This document shows, in pieces, positions 17,305-25,305 of a stretch of 64,000 nt of DNA. The first letter of the stretch is position 1. Each line of letters starts with the position of its first letter. Position numbers and translations under genes: made by a program. The notes under the pieces are model-generated. The model did no database searches. It was not told the DNA's origin and was given only the letters and a program-made list of their open reading frames with translations. Source of the DNA: JACWAE01 sp963847595 (GTDB lineage Bacteria > Chloroflexota > Dehalococcoidia > SZUA-161); assembly GCA_963847595.1 (NCBI GenBank), contig CAWKAJ010000001.1, positions 1-64,000 on the forward strand. Direction: 5' to 3'.

Positions 17305-19383
17305 ATGAACGAGAATGAGGCAAAGAAAAGGGTCGACGAGCTCAGGAAGCTGATAAACTACCATAACCACCGCTACTACGTGCTCGACAGCCCTGAGATA
17401 AGCGATGCCGAATATGACGGGCTCATGAAGGAGCTCCAGCGCCTCGAGGAGGAATACCCTCAGTTCCTCACGCCCGACTCGCCGACGCAGCGGGTCGGGG
17501 CAGCTCCCGTAGAAGCCTTCGGCGTTGTGGAGCACCAGATACCCATGCTAAGTCTGGGCAAGGCATTCTCTCACGAAGAGCTCCTCGCCTGGCACAAGCG
17601 AGTCTCAGGCCTCCTGGGTGAGCCAGAATTCGACCTTGTCGCTGAGCATAAGATGGACGGCCTTGCCGTGACCTTGATTTACCAGGAGGGAAAGTATGTC
17701 ACAGGTGCTACCCGCGGCGACGGGTTCCGCGGCGAGGACATTACCCAGAACCTGAAAACGATCAAAAGCGTGCCTTTGAGTTTGCCCAGGGGCATTCCCA
17801 GAAGGTTCGAGGTCAGAGGGGAAGTCTTCCTTTCCAAGAAGGGTTTCAAAAAGCTGAACGAGGACAGGGCTAAAGCGGAGCAACCCTTGTTCGCCAACCC
17901 CAGAAATGCCGCTGCCGGCTCTGTACGGCAGCTAGACCCCCGTATTACCGCTAAGAGGCCTCTGGATATCTATATTTACGGCGTGGGCCTGGTTGAGGGC
18001 GGGAAAACATTTTCCACTCACTGGGAGACGCTGGAGTACCTGAAGTCACTGGGCTTTAAACTAAATCCCCAAAATGAGCGCCTAGACAATCTCCAGCAGG
18101 CCGAAAGCTACTATCAGCACTGGCTCGAAGAAATAGAGCACCTTCCCTACGAAGCCGACGGCATTGTGTTCAAGGTTGACCGTTACGACCTTCAGGAGCG
18201 GTTGGGCAACGTGGGCGGCGAGCCCCGCTGGGCCATAGCTTACAAGTTCCCCGCCACCCAGGCAACCACCGTTCTTGAAAACATTGGCATCAGCGTAGGA
18301 CGTACAGGTACGCTTAACCCTTACGCCATTTTAAGGGAGGTCAATGTCGGCGGAGTCACTGTAAAGCGCGCTGCCCTGCACAACGAGGACGACATCAGGC
18401 GCAAGGACATCCGCATTGGAGACATGGTCGTCGTGCAAAGAGCGGGCGAGGTCATACCCGAAATCGTAAAGCCAGTAGACAGTCTACCAAACAGGCCGAA
18501 CAAAGAGTTTTCGCTCAAAGAAAAAGCATGGCAGATTTACAGCGAAAAACACGGCCTCACAGAAGAGCAAGCGCCCAACTATGTCGTTTGCCCCGAGTGC
18601 GGAGCCGAGGCGACAAAGCCAGAGGGCGAGGCCATGTATCGCTGCACGAACATGTCCTGCCCTGCCCAGGTCTACGAGCTGGTCAAGCATTTCGTCTCCC
18701 GCGGGGCTATGGATATAGAAGGAATTGGCGAGAAGCTGGCAGAGGCCTTGCTCAAAGCAGGCCTGATAAAAGATATCGGCGATATATATACGCTGAAGGA
18801 CAGGAAAGAGGAGTTCATCGGGCTGGAAAGAATGGGAGAGAAGAGCGCCGCCAATGTGCTCAAAGCAATCGAGGACAGCAAGAACAGGCCCCTTCCCCGG
18901 GTTATCTTCGCTCTGGGGATTCGCCATGTAGGGTCGGAGACCGCTGAAATCCTGGTCAAACACTTCGGCAGTATAGACAAGCTATCGCAGTCAACCGCAG
19001 AGGAGCTGATGACAGCTCCCACCATAGGCCCTACGATAGCTGAGAGCATAGTCGCCTTTTTCAGGCAGGATTCCAATCTCAAGGTCATCGACAAGCTGAG
19101 GCAAGCCGGCGTGAGGATGCAGGAGGAAGCAGCGAAGCCGCGGGAACTGCCCCTGGCGGGCAAGGAGTTCGTGGTCACAGGCAAGCTCGATTCCTTCTCC
19201 AGGACCGAGGCTGAGGCCAGGATCAGAGAGCTCGGCGGCCTGGTGGGCAGCTCCGTGAGCAAGAAGACCGATTTCCTGGTAGTGGGCGCCGACGCTGGCT
19301 CCAAGCTCGACCGCGCCCGTGAGCTGGGCACTGCCCTGCTCGATGAAAAGCAATTCCTGGAGATGCTGGAAGAAAAGAAATAG
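17305..19383 (+). CDS. ligA: NAD-dependent DNA ligase
   Basis: LigA seals nicks during replication and repair. The chosen ATG at 17305 matches the usual family start (NENEAKKRVDELRKLINYHN); the open frame extends 15 codons further upstream without family similarity. The protein has about 692 residues. It shows the Ia domain, the adenylated Lys116 in HKMDGLAV, an OB fold, a four-Cys zinc finger (CPECGAE then CTNMSCPAQ), helix-hairpin-helix repeats with ALGIRHVG, and a C-terminal BRCT domain (GKEFVVTGKLDSFSRTEAEA). All usual domains are present in order. Confidence 0.97.
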   Translation: MNENEAKKRVDELRKLINYHNHRYYVLDSPEISDAEYDGLMKELQRLEEEYPQFLTPDSPTQRVGAAPVEAFGVVEHQIPMLSLGKAFSHEELLAWHKRVSGLLGEPEFDLVAEHKMDGLAVTLIYQEGKYVTGATRGDGFRGEDITQNLKTIKSVPLSLPRGIPRRFEVRGEVFLSKKGFKKLNEDRAKAEQPLFANPRNAAAGSVRQLDPRITAKRPLDIYIYGVGLVEGGKTFSTHWETLEYLKSLGFKLNPQNERLDNLQQAESYYQHWLEEIEHLPYEADGIVFKVDRYDLQERLGNVGGEPRWAIAYKFPATQATTVLENIGISVGRTGTLNPYAILREVNVGGVTVKRAALHNEDDIRRKDIRIGDMVVVQRAGEVIPEIVKPVDSLPNRPNKEFSLKEKAWQIYSEKHGLTEEQAPNYVVCPECGAEATKPEGEAMYRCTNMSCPAQVYELVKHFVSRGAMDIEGIGEKLAEALLKAGLIKDIGDIYTLKDRKEEFIGLERMGEKSAANVLKAIEDSKNRPLPRVIFALGIRHVGSETAEILVKHFGSIDKLSQSTAEELMTAPTIGPTIAESIVAFFRQDSNLKVIDKLRQAGVRMQEEAAKPRELPLAGKEFVVTGKLDSFSRTEAEARIRELGGLVGSSVSKKTDFLVVGADAGSKLDRARELGTALLDEKQFLEMLEEKK

Positions 19384-19389
19384 GTCTCG

Positions 19390-19780
19390 CCGCCCTATCC
19401 CTCTCCCTTGACGGGAGAGGCTAGAGCCTGTCCTGAGCTTGTCGAAGGATGAGGGTGAAACAAGTGTCCGCCGTAGGCGGATGTGGAGGTGTCCCAGCAA
19501 GGTTTTAGTGTCATTGCGAGCCCGCCAGAGGCGGGCGTGGCAATCTCACCGTATCTATTTGTACTTGCAGGCACGAGGGGATTGCGGAGCCTGCTCCAAG
19601 CGCAAGAGAGGAGTCGTCCTTCCTTCAAGAAGGACTCCTCGCAACGACATTGAAGTCCCCCAAGAATGGGGGATTCAGGGGGTTGCTGAGCCTACGCTCC
19701 CCCTTTTGTAAAGGGGGATACAGGGGGATTAGGCGCTCAAATTCCTCTCTCCCCTTGAGGGAGAGATAAGGGATGCAATC
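19390..19780. repeat. Cluster of dispersed intergenic repeats
   Basis: This gene-free stretch after ligA holds several short repeat elements side by side. First come CCCTCTCCC...GGGAGAGG and GCCTGTCCTGAGC...GTCGAAGG (19425-19448), a palindrome-like element found in many bacterial genomes. Next is TCATTGCGAGCCCGCC/GGCGGGCGTGGCAATC (near 19511-19547). A GAGTCGTCCTTCCTTC/GAAGGACTCCTC inverted repeat lies near 19609-19639. CCCCCAAG...GGGGGATT...GGGGGTT and CTCCCCCTTTT/AAAGGGGGA follow (19656-19729), and finally CTCTCCCC/GGGAGAG. It is a landing zone of REP-like elements, with no open frame I believe. Confidence 0.75.
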
Positions 19781-19902
19781 GACGGTGACGAGCCGCCTTT
19801 CAGGTTGACAATGATTCTTCATGCATCTTTGCCCCAAAGGCATAAGCACATGAAACAAGACTGAGACTATCGGGACTGCTATGTCCCCTTGCTTGGCACC
19901 AA

Positions 19903-21000
19903 TTATGAAAGGCTAAGCAGGTTTTTCAAGTCATGGATAGCTCGTCGGATTGTCTCCTGGTCAAGGTTGAGGTCACGTTCTCCCCAATCCACAGGTACCT
20001 TTCGAAAGATTTCCCTCTCCTGCACATTTTCCAGCACAATCCTGCGATACAAAGGCAGCGCCTTTTTTAGTCGCACAACGTCCACTGTGCGCCGTCCCTG
20101 CGGGCGCATCCCTCGCTGCTGCCAAATGCTGTCCTGTCGCCCCCTGATGTAGTGGTTCCAAACGCGGTCCCAATCTGCCTTTGTCATGAACTCGTCTATC
20201 CCCTTTACGGTGACGGTGAATGCCGCAGGGTCAGTATCGCTTTCCCCATAAGTTACGTCCACCTCTACCGCCGGCAGATCTGTTATCCAGGATGGGTCAA
20301 GCGTAAGAATATAGAAGGTCAGAGACGTAGTGACGCGCAAAGGAAGATGGTGGCGAACCGCCAACTTGCTTGCCGCCAAGTCAAGAGGTGCCATAGGTTG
20401 CTGCTGCAATTCAGGTGTTGGGGGAGGGAGCCGGAGCCAATCAGGGGCTCGGGTGTCCTGTAAACTGACTCTGGCACTCTTCTCTGCTGACTCCCGCACT
20501 GGCACTGATAATATGGTGTAATTATCTTTCTCTGTGTTTGATAGCTGTCCGCTGGCTGCTTGCCTATGGAGATAAAGCCACCATCCGGCAATATTCCCCT
20601 CGACCACATGCCTCACTGCCTGTGGTTTGACGAAAGATATCAAATCTTTCCATATCGGGTCGTCTTCTACCGCGTGGATTTGATTCTGAGGGATGCCCAA
20701 GACTTCCCGGATTTCTCGTACATCTAATTCGACATGAGGGTTACTCGGCAGCAGAGCCAGCCGCGCGCGTGTCCCTTCGGAGGTCTCATACCATCGCCTG
20801 CCTCTTCGGGGGAAAAAGCGCACACTAAGGACATTACTGAGCATGCGCTCGACCCCGCGGGCTTTGCTTGGGTCAACTTTGCGCAGGTTTCGCATCGCTT
20901 CGTTGTATCCTTCCGCAGTCAGGTCGCGGACCCCACCGCCGTAGAGAACCTGAAAGGCTTTCTCAACGCTAATTGTTTTCTTCTGGCTAATCCTTGTCAT
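19903..21000 (-). CDS. Unknown 365-residue protein next to a recombinase
   Basis: I do not recognise this family. The protein begins with a helical, basic region (SVEKAFQVLYGGGV, then KARGVERMLSNVLS), has a Pro-rich middle (LRLPPPTPELQQQPMAPLD around residue 210), and a C-terminal half with HLPLRVTTSLTFYILTLDPSW and a helical KALPLYRRIVLENVQERE. There is no signal peptide or membrane segment. It is divergent from the recombinase cluster and flanked by dispersed repeats, so it is probably accessory. The start at 21000 is ATG, with GGGGTG eight bases upstream. Confidence 0.65.
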   Translation of the reverse strand: MTRISQKKTISVEKAFQVLYGGGVRDLTAEGYNEAMRNLRKVDPSKARGVERMLSNVLSVRFFPRRGRRWYETSEGTRARLALLPSNPHVELDVREIREVLGIPQNQIHAVEDDPIWKDLISFVKPQAVRHVVEGNIAGWWLYLHRQAASGQLSNTEKDNYTILSVPVRESAEKSARVSLQDTRAPDWLRLPPPTPELQQQPMAPLDLAASKLAVRHHLPLRVTTSLTFYILTLDPSWITDLPAVEVDVTYGESDTDPAAFTVTVKGIDEFMTKADWDRVWNHYIRGRQDSIWQQRGMRPQGRRTVDVVRLKKALPLYRRIVLENVQEREIFRKVPVDWGERDLNLDQETIRRAIHDLKNLLSLS

Positions 21001-21086
21001 AGCACACCCCCATGACTCCGTGAATAAAGGCTACACCAAGATTAATCTAAGGGCAGCCTTGTGGCAAGGGGCATGAAGAGAAAACA

Positions 21087-21299
21087 ATGGCGCAGCGTCA
21101 ATCTTCCCGTCAGTCCAATCTTAGACGACCCAGAGCACGGCCAGGCATCCTTGAGGTTACCTTCGAAGAGGTCTCCGACCAGGCCGCTGGGGAGCGCTTG
21201 CGCCGCGCCTATGAGTTGATCCTGCTTGCAGGGGAAAGGTCTACGAAGGAAGCCTGCACTGGGTCAGCTTATGCCCAGGAAGAACCGCAGGAAGGCTGA
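21087..21299 (+). CDS. Small protein, first ORF of the recombinase cluster
   Basis: This 70-residue ORF has a basic N-terminus (QRQSSRQSNLRRPRARP) and a short helix (QAAGERLRRAYELILLAGER). Its stop lies 2 bases before the next small ORF, and that one overlaps the recombinase start, so the three form a tight unit. The function is unknown. A short DNA-binding or excisionase-like role would fit its position, but nothing in the sequence proves it. Confidence 0.5.
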   Translation: MAQRQSSRQSNLRRPRARPGILEVTFEEVSDQAAGERLRRAYELILLAGERSTKEACTGSAYAQEEPQEG

Positions 21300-21301
21300 A
21301 C

Positions 21302-21391
21302 ATGAGACTGGTAAAACATCCACTGCGTCTAACTCGTTGCTCAGCTCACAAAAGCCGTTTCATCGCTGAGCAAGGATTTTGGGTGTCATGA
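21302..21391 (+). CDS. 29-residue ORF coupled to the recombinase
   Basis: The ATG at 21302 follows GGAAGG by about 6 bases. The product has 29 residues, basic and with one Cys (MRLVKHPLRLTRCSAHKSRF...). Its TGA overlaps the recombinase ATG as ATGA, a typical translational coupling signal. It may be a real micropeptide or only a coupling leader. Confidence 0.45.
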   Translation: MRLVKHPLRLTRCSAHKSRFIAEQGFWVS

Positions 21392-22086
21392 CTAAAGCTT
21401 ATTTGGAACCCCATGAGGTAGAAAATCTGGAGAATGCCTCAACAAATCTCAGGGATCGGCTCCTGATCCGTCTGCTTTTCCATTTGGGCTGCCGTATCTC
21501 AGAAGCTTTGGCTCTTACGGTGGAGGACATAGATTTCCAGCAGGGCACGGTGACCATCCAGCATTTGAAGGTTCGCCTGAAGCTCGCCTGCCCTTGCTGC
21601 AAAGCCACACTAGGCAGGAGTCATGTCTTCTGTCCCGGGTGCGGTGCCAGGGTGGAAGAAGCGGTGACTCAATCAAAGCAACACCGCAAAGTGAGGACGT
21701 TGCCAGTTGATAGCGATACCCTGGAGATGCTCAGAGACTACGTTAAGAGGGGTGGGCCGCTCTTGAAGAAGGGCGGGATGTTTATCTTCGGGATTAACAG
21801 GCATCGGGCATGGCAGATAGTTAGGGATTGCGCAGAGAGGGCTGGATTATCAGGTCTGGCAAACCCGGAAAGCGGAAGAGTTTATGGAGTAAGTCCCCAT
21901 CGGCTCCGAGACGCCTTTGCCGTACACGCGGTGAAGCTAGATGACTCTGGCGATGGGCTGAGATTGCTCCAGGAGCACCTGGGCCACGCCAGTTTCAACA
22001 CCACGGCGAAGTACAGAAAGGTAGCCGGAGAAGAACAACGGGAATGGTATGATAGACTCTGGGACCAAAAGCAGAAAAGGGCGTAA
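21388..22086 (+). CDS. Tyrosine recombinase with an inserted zinc ribbon
   Basis: The 232-residue protein is a minimal catalytic domain of the phage-integrase family. It carries Arg36 in GCRISEAL, His171/Arg174 in PHRLRDAF, His197/His200 in HLGHASF and the nucleophile Tyr209 in TAKYRKV. It lacks the N-terminal core-binding (SAM-like) domain. A four-Cys zinc ribbon (CPCC at 68-71, CPGC about 80-84) is inserted after the first beta strands, followed by the Lys-bearing HRKVRTLPV. The start is ATG 21388, not the upstream TTG. It cuts and rejoins DNA at specific sites. Its gene sits between an unknown accessory gene and a tRNA-like remnant. Confidence 0.88.
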   Translation: MTKAYLEPHEVENLENASTNLRDRLLIRLLFHLGCRISEALALTVEDIDFQQGTVTIQHLKVRLKLACPCCKATLGRSHVFCPGCGARVEEAVTQSKQHRKVRTLPVDSDTLEMLRDYVKRGGPLLKKGGMFIFGINRHRAWQIVRDCAERAGLSGLANPESGRVYGVSPHRLRDAFAVHAVKLDDSGDGLRLLQEHLGHASFNTTAKYRKVAGEEQREWYDRLWDQKQKRA

Positions 22087-22365
22087 CTCGGGAGGCGGAA
22101 CGGGACGCTCTCTGCCTCTGAGACCATCCCGGGGTGGATTTGTCCGACCTTTCGGGTGCGGCTGGTTTATCAGGCAGGTCCTTTCAGGAAACGCAGTTTA
22201 CGGATCGCTTGGACTGACAAACAACCGAACGATAAACATGACTTCCTCAGGCGAGGATACGGAAGTGCTTCAAAATTTCTACTTTCGCTTCAAGCTGTAA
22301 TTCAACATCTTAGATCTTCGCTCTGATTGCACAAACCAAGCAATTGTGCAGCATGCGTCATCGGG

Positions 22366-22437
22366 GTTTCGAGAGCGCTGAGGCCGTGTTTCTCAAGCAG
22401 AGAGTCGAGGGTTCGAATGCCTTTACCCCCTCCAGCT
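22366..22437 (+). other. tRNA-like remnant, possible attachment site
   Basis: The sequence contains GAGAGCGC, like a D-arm 3' side, then GTTTCTCAAGC, which resembles an anticodon loop. It then has AGAGTCGAGGGTTCGAATGC, which matches a T-arm with its TTCGAAT loop, and ends CCCCCTCCA. Stems are incomplete: the T-stem has a mismatch next to the loop and no 5' acceptor strand pairs with CCCCCTCC. It therefore looks like a decayed or partial tRNA. Its place 280 bases after a tyrosine recombinase suits an integration scar. Confidence 0.4.
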
Positions 22438-22571
22438 TGGAAAACCGGGGATGTCTTGAGGGAAATCCCCTTTTTTCACCAAGTCAAAGAGTCATCGGCT
22501 GTGCGCCGGAGCAGGTTCAACTAGCGGGCAAGTGGGTTTTGTAGCGCATCCCTCAGCGCACTGAGATTGGG

Positions 22572-23330
22572 TTATATCCGTCTGGGCATTGTTCTGCTAT
22601 GGAGTCTAATATCAAGCGTGAGAAAAATAACAGAAAAGGCCAATAGAGCAAGCAGGTCAATGGCCATAGGAATGTGGCCTTGGCCAGCGATACAGTGGCG
22701 GGCGATGTCGGTGAAATAGGTCAGCGGCGAAATGTAAGCTATTGCCTGTCCCCACGCAGGCAATTGGTCCAACGATATAAAGATGCCGCTGATGAACACC
22801 ACGGGGAATTTTACCACTGAGGCAATCATGTTAGCTGTGGCTGGCAGATTAGTAGGAGGGATAGAGAATAAGTTGCCCAAAGAAGCAAAACAAAAAGCCC
22901 CTAGAATAATGGCTAGAGCAAGAATGGCCGGGCTTGATATGGCAACGCCCAGGGCAACGGTAATGATAATGGGCACAAGTGAGATAACAAGGCCAAAGAT
23001 AAAGGAAGCCAGGATATCGCCCAGAATAATAGTCCCATTCGCCACGGGGCAGGACATCAGCCGCTCTAGGGTCCTTCCCATCGTTTCCCAGGGCACTACA
23101 ATCGGTGATATCGCGGTGGCAGTGAAGAAGAGAATCATCCCCAATAATCCGGGCATTATGAAGTCAACAGTCAGGTGCCTGCCAATAAGGAAGGAAAGAA
23201 ACAGAAAAACTGGGAATAGCAAACCGAAGATCACCACTGGTCCCTTGGAGTAGTAGATGCGGATGTCCTTGCGGGCTATAGCCAGGGAACGTCGGAACTG
23301 CTGGAGCGCTGTTGCACCAGATGGCATCAT
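22572..23330 (-). CDS. ABC-2 type exporter permease
   Basis: The 252-residue membrane protein has about six hydrophobic segments and the ABC-2 signature region around residues 165-220, with VVFISGIFISLDQLPAWGQAIAYISPLTYF. The first ~25 residues are cytoplasmic and basic. Its ATG overlaps the stop of the ATPase gene by 4 bases, so the two are translated together and form an export pump. DrrB/NodJ-like relatives export drugs or polysaccharides; the substrate here is unknown. Confidence 0.9.
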   Translation of the reverse strand: MMPSGATALQQFRRSLAIARKDIRIYYSKGPVVIFGLLFPVFLFLSFLIGRHLTVDFIMPGLLGMILFFTATAISPIVVPWETMGRTLERLMSCPVANGTIILGDILASFIFGLVISLVPIIITVALGVAISSPAILALAIILGAFCFASLGNLFSIPPTNLPATANMIASVVKFPVVFISGIFISLDQLPAWGQAIAYISPLTYFTDIARHCIAGQGHIPMAIDLLALLAFSVIFLTLDIRLHSRTMPRRI

Positions 23331-24271
23331 TTCATCTCCCTCTCGGTAAGTGCTACAAAGGCATCTTCCAGTGTGGGAGCGAGTGTGTTAAGGGAGACAA
23401 TCCTCAAGCCACTAGAAGAGGAATAGTTGACTAGCGAGGCCGCTAATACTCCAGGCTCGGCAGTGTACAGCCTATACTTGTCGCCCAGAGTCTTTGCGGC
23501 ATTCACGCCGGGAAGCTTTGCCAGGGCCTCGAGACTCACAGCTTCATTGAAGCTGACCTCAACCGAATGCATGCCACTCGTGGCCAGCCTGAGTTTCTCA
23601 GGGGCATCCATGGCTACTATCTTTCCCTGGTTTATGATGGCAACCCTCTGGCACAACTGGTTCGCCTCGTCCATGTCGTGAGTAGTGAGGAATATGGTTT
23701 TGCCGCTGACATTGAGATTGCGGAGCATGTCATTGATGAGGCGTGCGCTCTGCACATCGAGACCGGAGGTCGGTTCGTCCAAGAATAGCACCTGGGGCTC
23801 GCTTATGAGCGCCATGCACAGGATGAGTCGCTGTTTCATTCCCTTGGAGTATGCGCTTACCAGGTCGTCTTTTCGGGAGGAAAGCCCTACTGCTTGCAGA
23901 AGTTCAGCACCTTTCTCTCGTGCTTTCCTGACAGGGACTCCGTATAGCTCAGCCGTAAACATCAGGTTATTCCAGCCCGACAGGTCCGAGTAAGCATTTG
24001 CCATCTCGGGCAGTACTCCAGTTGCCTGCTTGGCTTTCAAGCTACCAGCCTTGTATCCCAGTATTGAAGCGGTTCCTTCATCTGAACCTATGACACCGGT
24101 GAGCATCCTGATGGTAGTGGTCTTGCCTGCGCCATTTGGGCCAAGAAAGCCAAACAGCTCCCCTTTATTCACTGCAAAGCTAATGTGGTCGACTGCAATA
24201 ACCTGTCTGTAACGCTTGGTTAGGTCATTCACCTCTATAGCGAGGTTGCTGTTTGATTTCATGCCAAGCAC
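23327..24271 (-). CDS. ABC-2 type exporter ATPase
   Basis: This 314-residue ATPase has Walker A GPNGAGKTT (about residues 43-51), signature YSKGMKQRL, Walker B VLFLDEPTSGLD and the H-loop TTHD. A C-terminal extension of ~80 residues (SVEVSFNEAV...PTLEDAFVALTERE) is the DUF4162-like tail usual in CcmA/DrrA-type ATPases. It energises the permease encoded just behind it. It lies near an ArsR-type gene and a small zinc ribbon on the same strand, but 160 bases separate it from the latter, so co-regulation is only possible. Confidence 0.93.
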   Translation of the reverse strand: MLGMKSNSNLAIEVNDLTKRYRQVIAVDHISFAVNKGELFGFLGPNGAGKTTTIRMLTGVIGSDEGTASILGYKAGSLKAKQATGVLPEMANAYSDLSGWNNLMFTAELYGVPVRKAREKGAELLQAVGLSSRKDDLVSAYSKGMKQRLILCMALISEPQVLFLDEPTSGLDVQSARLINDMLRNLNVSGKTIFLTTHDMDEANQLCQRVAIINQGKIVAMDAPEKLRLATSGMHSVEVSFNEAVSLEALAKLPGVNAAKTLGDKYRLYTAEPGVLAASLVNYSSSSGLRIVSLNTLAPTLEDAFVALTEREMK

Positions 24272-24432
24272 AGGCTATGCTTCTCCATTAAAACCAGCGA
24301 TGTGGTATTCGACGATTTTAGCTTACCGTGGAGTCCACTGAAGTACACTTCGAGTTCGCTAATGGCCTCTTCTCCGGTAGAGAGTATAATGTCGCGCCTT
24401 GTCTACGGTCTCTCCAGATTTGGCTGGCCAGA

Positions 24433-24570
24433 TTATCCCTTCTTGGCGCACAGTCCCTTATATTTCCCGGTGCATACAATCTTGTCACCACACTTGGGAC
24501 AAAACTTCCAGTCCGTCCTCGTTTCAGAGCCACACTTCTTGCATTTTACTACCGCTGCTATTACTGGCAT
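24433..24570 (-). CDS. 45-residue zinc-ribbon protein
   Basis: The short gene has an excellent ribosome site, AGGAGGTAG, 7 bases before ATG 24570. The product contains two CxxC knuckles, KCKKCGSE and FCPKCGDK (residues 10-13 and 24-27), then two further cysteines in IVCTGKYKGLCAKKG. The four knuckle cysteines should hold one zinc. It is probably a small nucleic-acid or protein-binding ribbon. It lies 61 bases downstream of the ArsR-type gene on the same strand and may share its transcript. Confidence 0.8.
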   Translation of the reverse strand: MPVIAAVVKCKKCGSETRTDWKFCPKCGDKIVCTGKYKGLCAKKG

Positions 24571-24631
24571 CTTCTACCTCCTATCTTTTTATGGAATAAA
24601 TCTGCAGGTCTGTTTTCTCTTCTAACTCGCT

Positions 24632-25003
24632 CTATGTTCTAGATTCGCCCTCTTGCTTCGCCCTCAGGGGGCAATGTTTATTACAGGATTCTTCCTCGGG
24701 GTTTTGTTCTTCTATCGTTAAAGCTTCCAGGATTTGTTCCCGCCAGCGCTCCAGAGTCTCCTGGTTAATGAAGTAGTGAATGTGGTAGCCACGTCTTTGT
24801 CCCTTGACCAGACCGGCAGATTTAAGCACCCGTATGTGCTGGGAAACAGCAGGCTGGGTAACTCCCAGAAAAGCAGCCAGGGCATTCACGCAGAGGGCAT
24901 CAGGATCACGCTGGCGGCAGAGTAATCTCACCAATCTCAGGCGTGTTGGGTCAGCAAGAGCGGTGAAAACCGCAGCCTGTGCTTCGATATCGTCTCGAGC
25001 CAT
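24632..25003 (-). CDS. ArsR/SmtB-family transcriptional repressor
   Basis: The 123-residue winged-helix protein has ALADPTRLRLVRLLC, the recognition helix region TQPAVSQHIRVLKSAGLV and wing KGQRRGYHIHYFI. A C-terminal NKHCPLRA segment provides one Cys, and DALCVNALAAFLG carries another beside helix 3, where ArsR-type sensors often hold thiols. The sensed ligand cannot be read off. I chose ATG 25003; the in-frame TTG at 25012 lies inside the ribosome-site region. A perfect palindrome covers its own promoter, so it should be autoregulated. It could also control the downstream zinc ribbon. Confidence 0.9.
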   Translation of the reverse strand: MARDDIEAQAAVFTALADPTRLRLVRLLCRQRDPDALCVNALAAFLGVTQPAVSQHIRVLKSAGLVKGQRRGYHIHYFINQETLERWREQILEALTIEEQNPEEESCNKHCPLRAKQEGESRT

Positions 25004-25024
25004 TTCTTTCAATTCCTTTACTTT

Positions 25025-25077
25025 ATAAGTATAAGCTAATATACTTATTTATATACTTGGGGTATAGGTTTTGTCAA
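25025..25077 (-). promoter_or_regulatory. ArsR-gene promoter with palindromic operator
   Basis: On the minus strand a consensus TTGACA (25077-25072) and TATATA (25055-25050) are 16 bases apart. Directly behind the -10 lies a perfect inverted repeat, ATAAGTATA (25025-25033) and TATACTTAT (25040-25048) with a 6-base spacer. It is the usual size and place for an ArsR/SmtB operator. Confidence 0.75.
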
Positions 25078-25305
25078 GTCATCTTTGCCCAGGCAATTGG
25101 GAGATTGATTATTGTTTGTAGCATGCATCAAATGGTGTTGAACCCTGGTAACTTGAAGAGGAAATGTGGCATTGAACTTTTCGCTACTTTGTTCACATAC
25201 ATCGCTGCCTCGGCATCAAATCGTCGGTCCCAGACATCCGCTTGCCTCTTGATCATTGCCTGCGTGCACGGCAGAGCGAACCATCGGATTTCACGACTGA
25301 TATTG

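Noticed and set aside
22366..22437. Functional tRNA gene
   Set aside because: The acceptor stem cannot be formed and the T-stem has a mismatch; at best a remnant.
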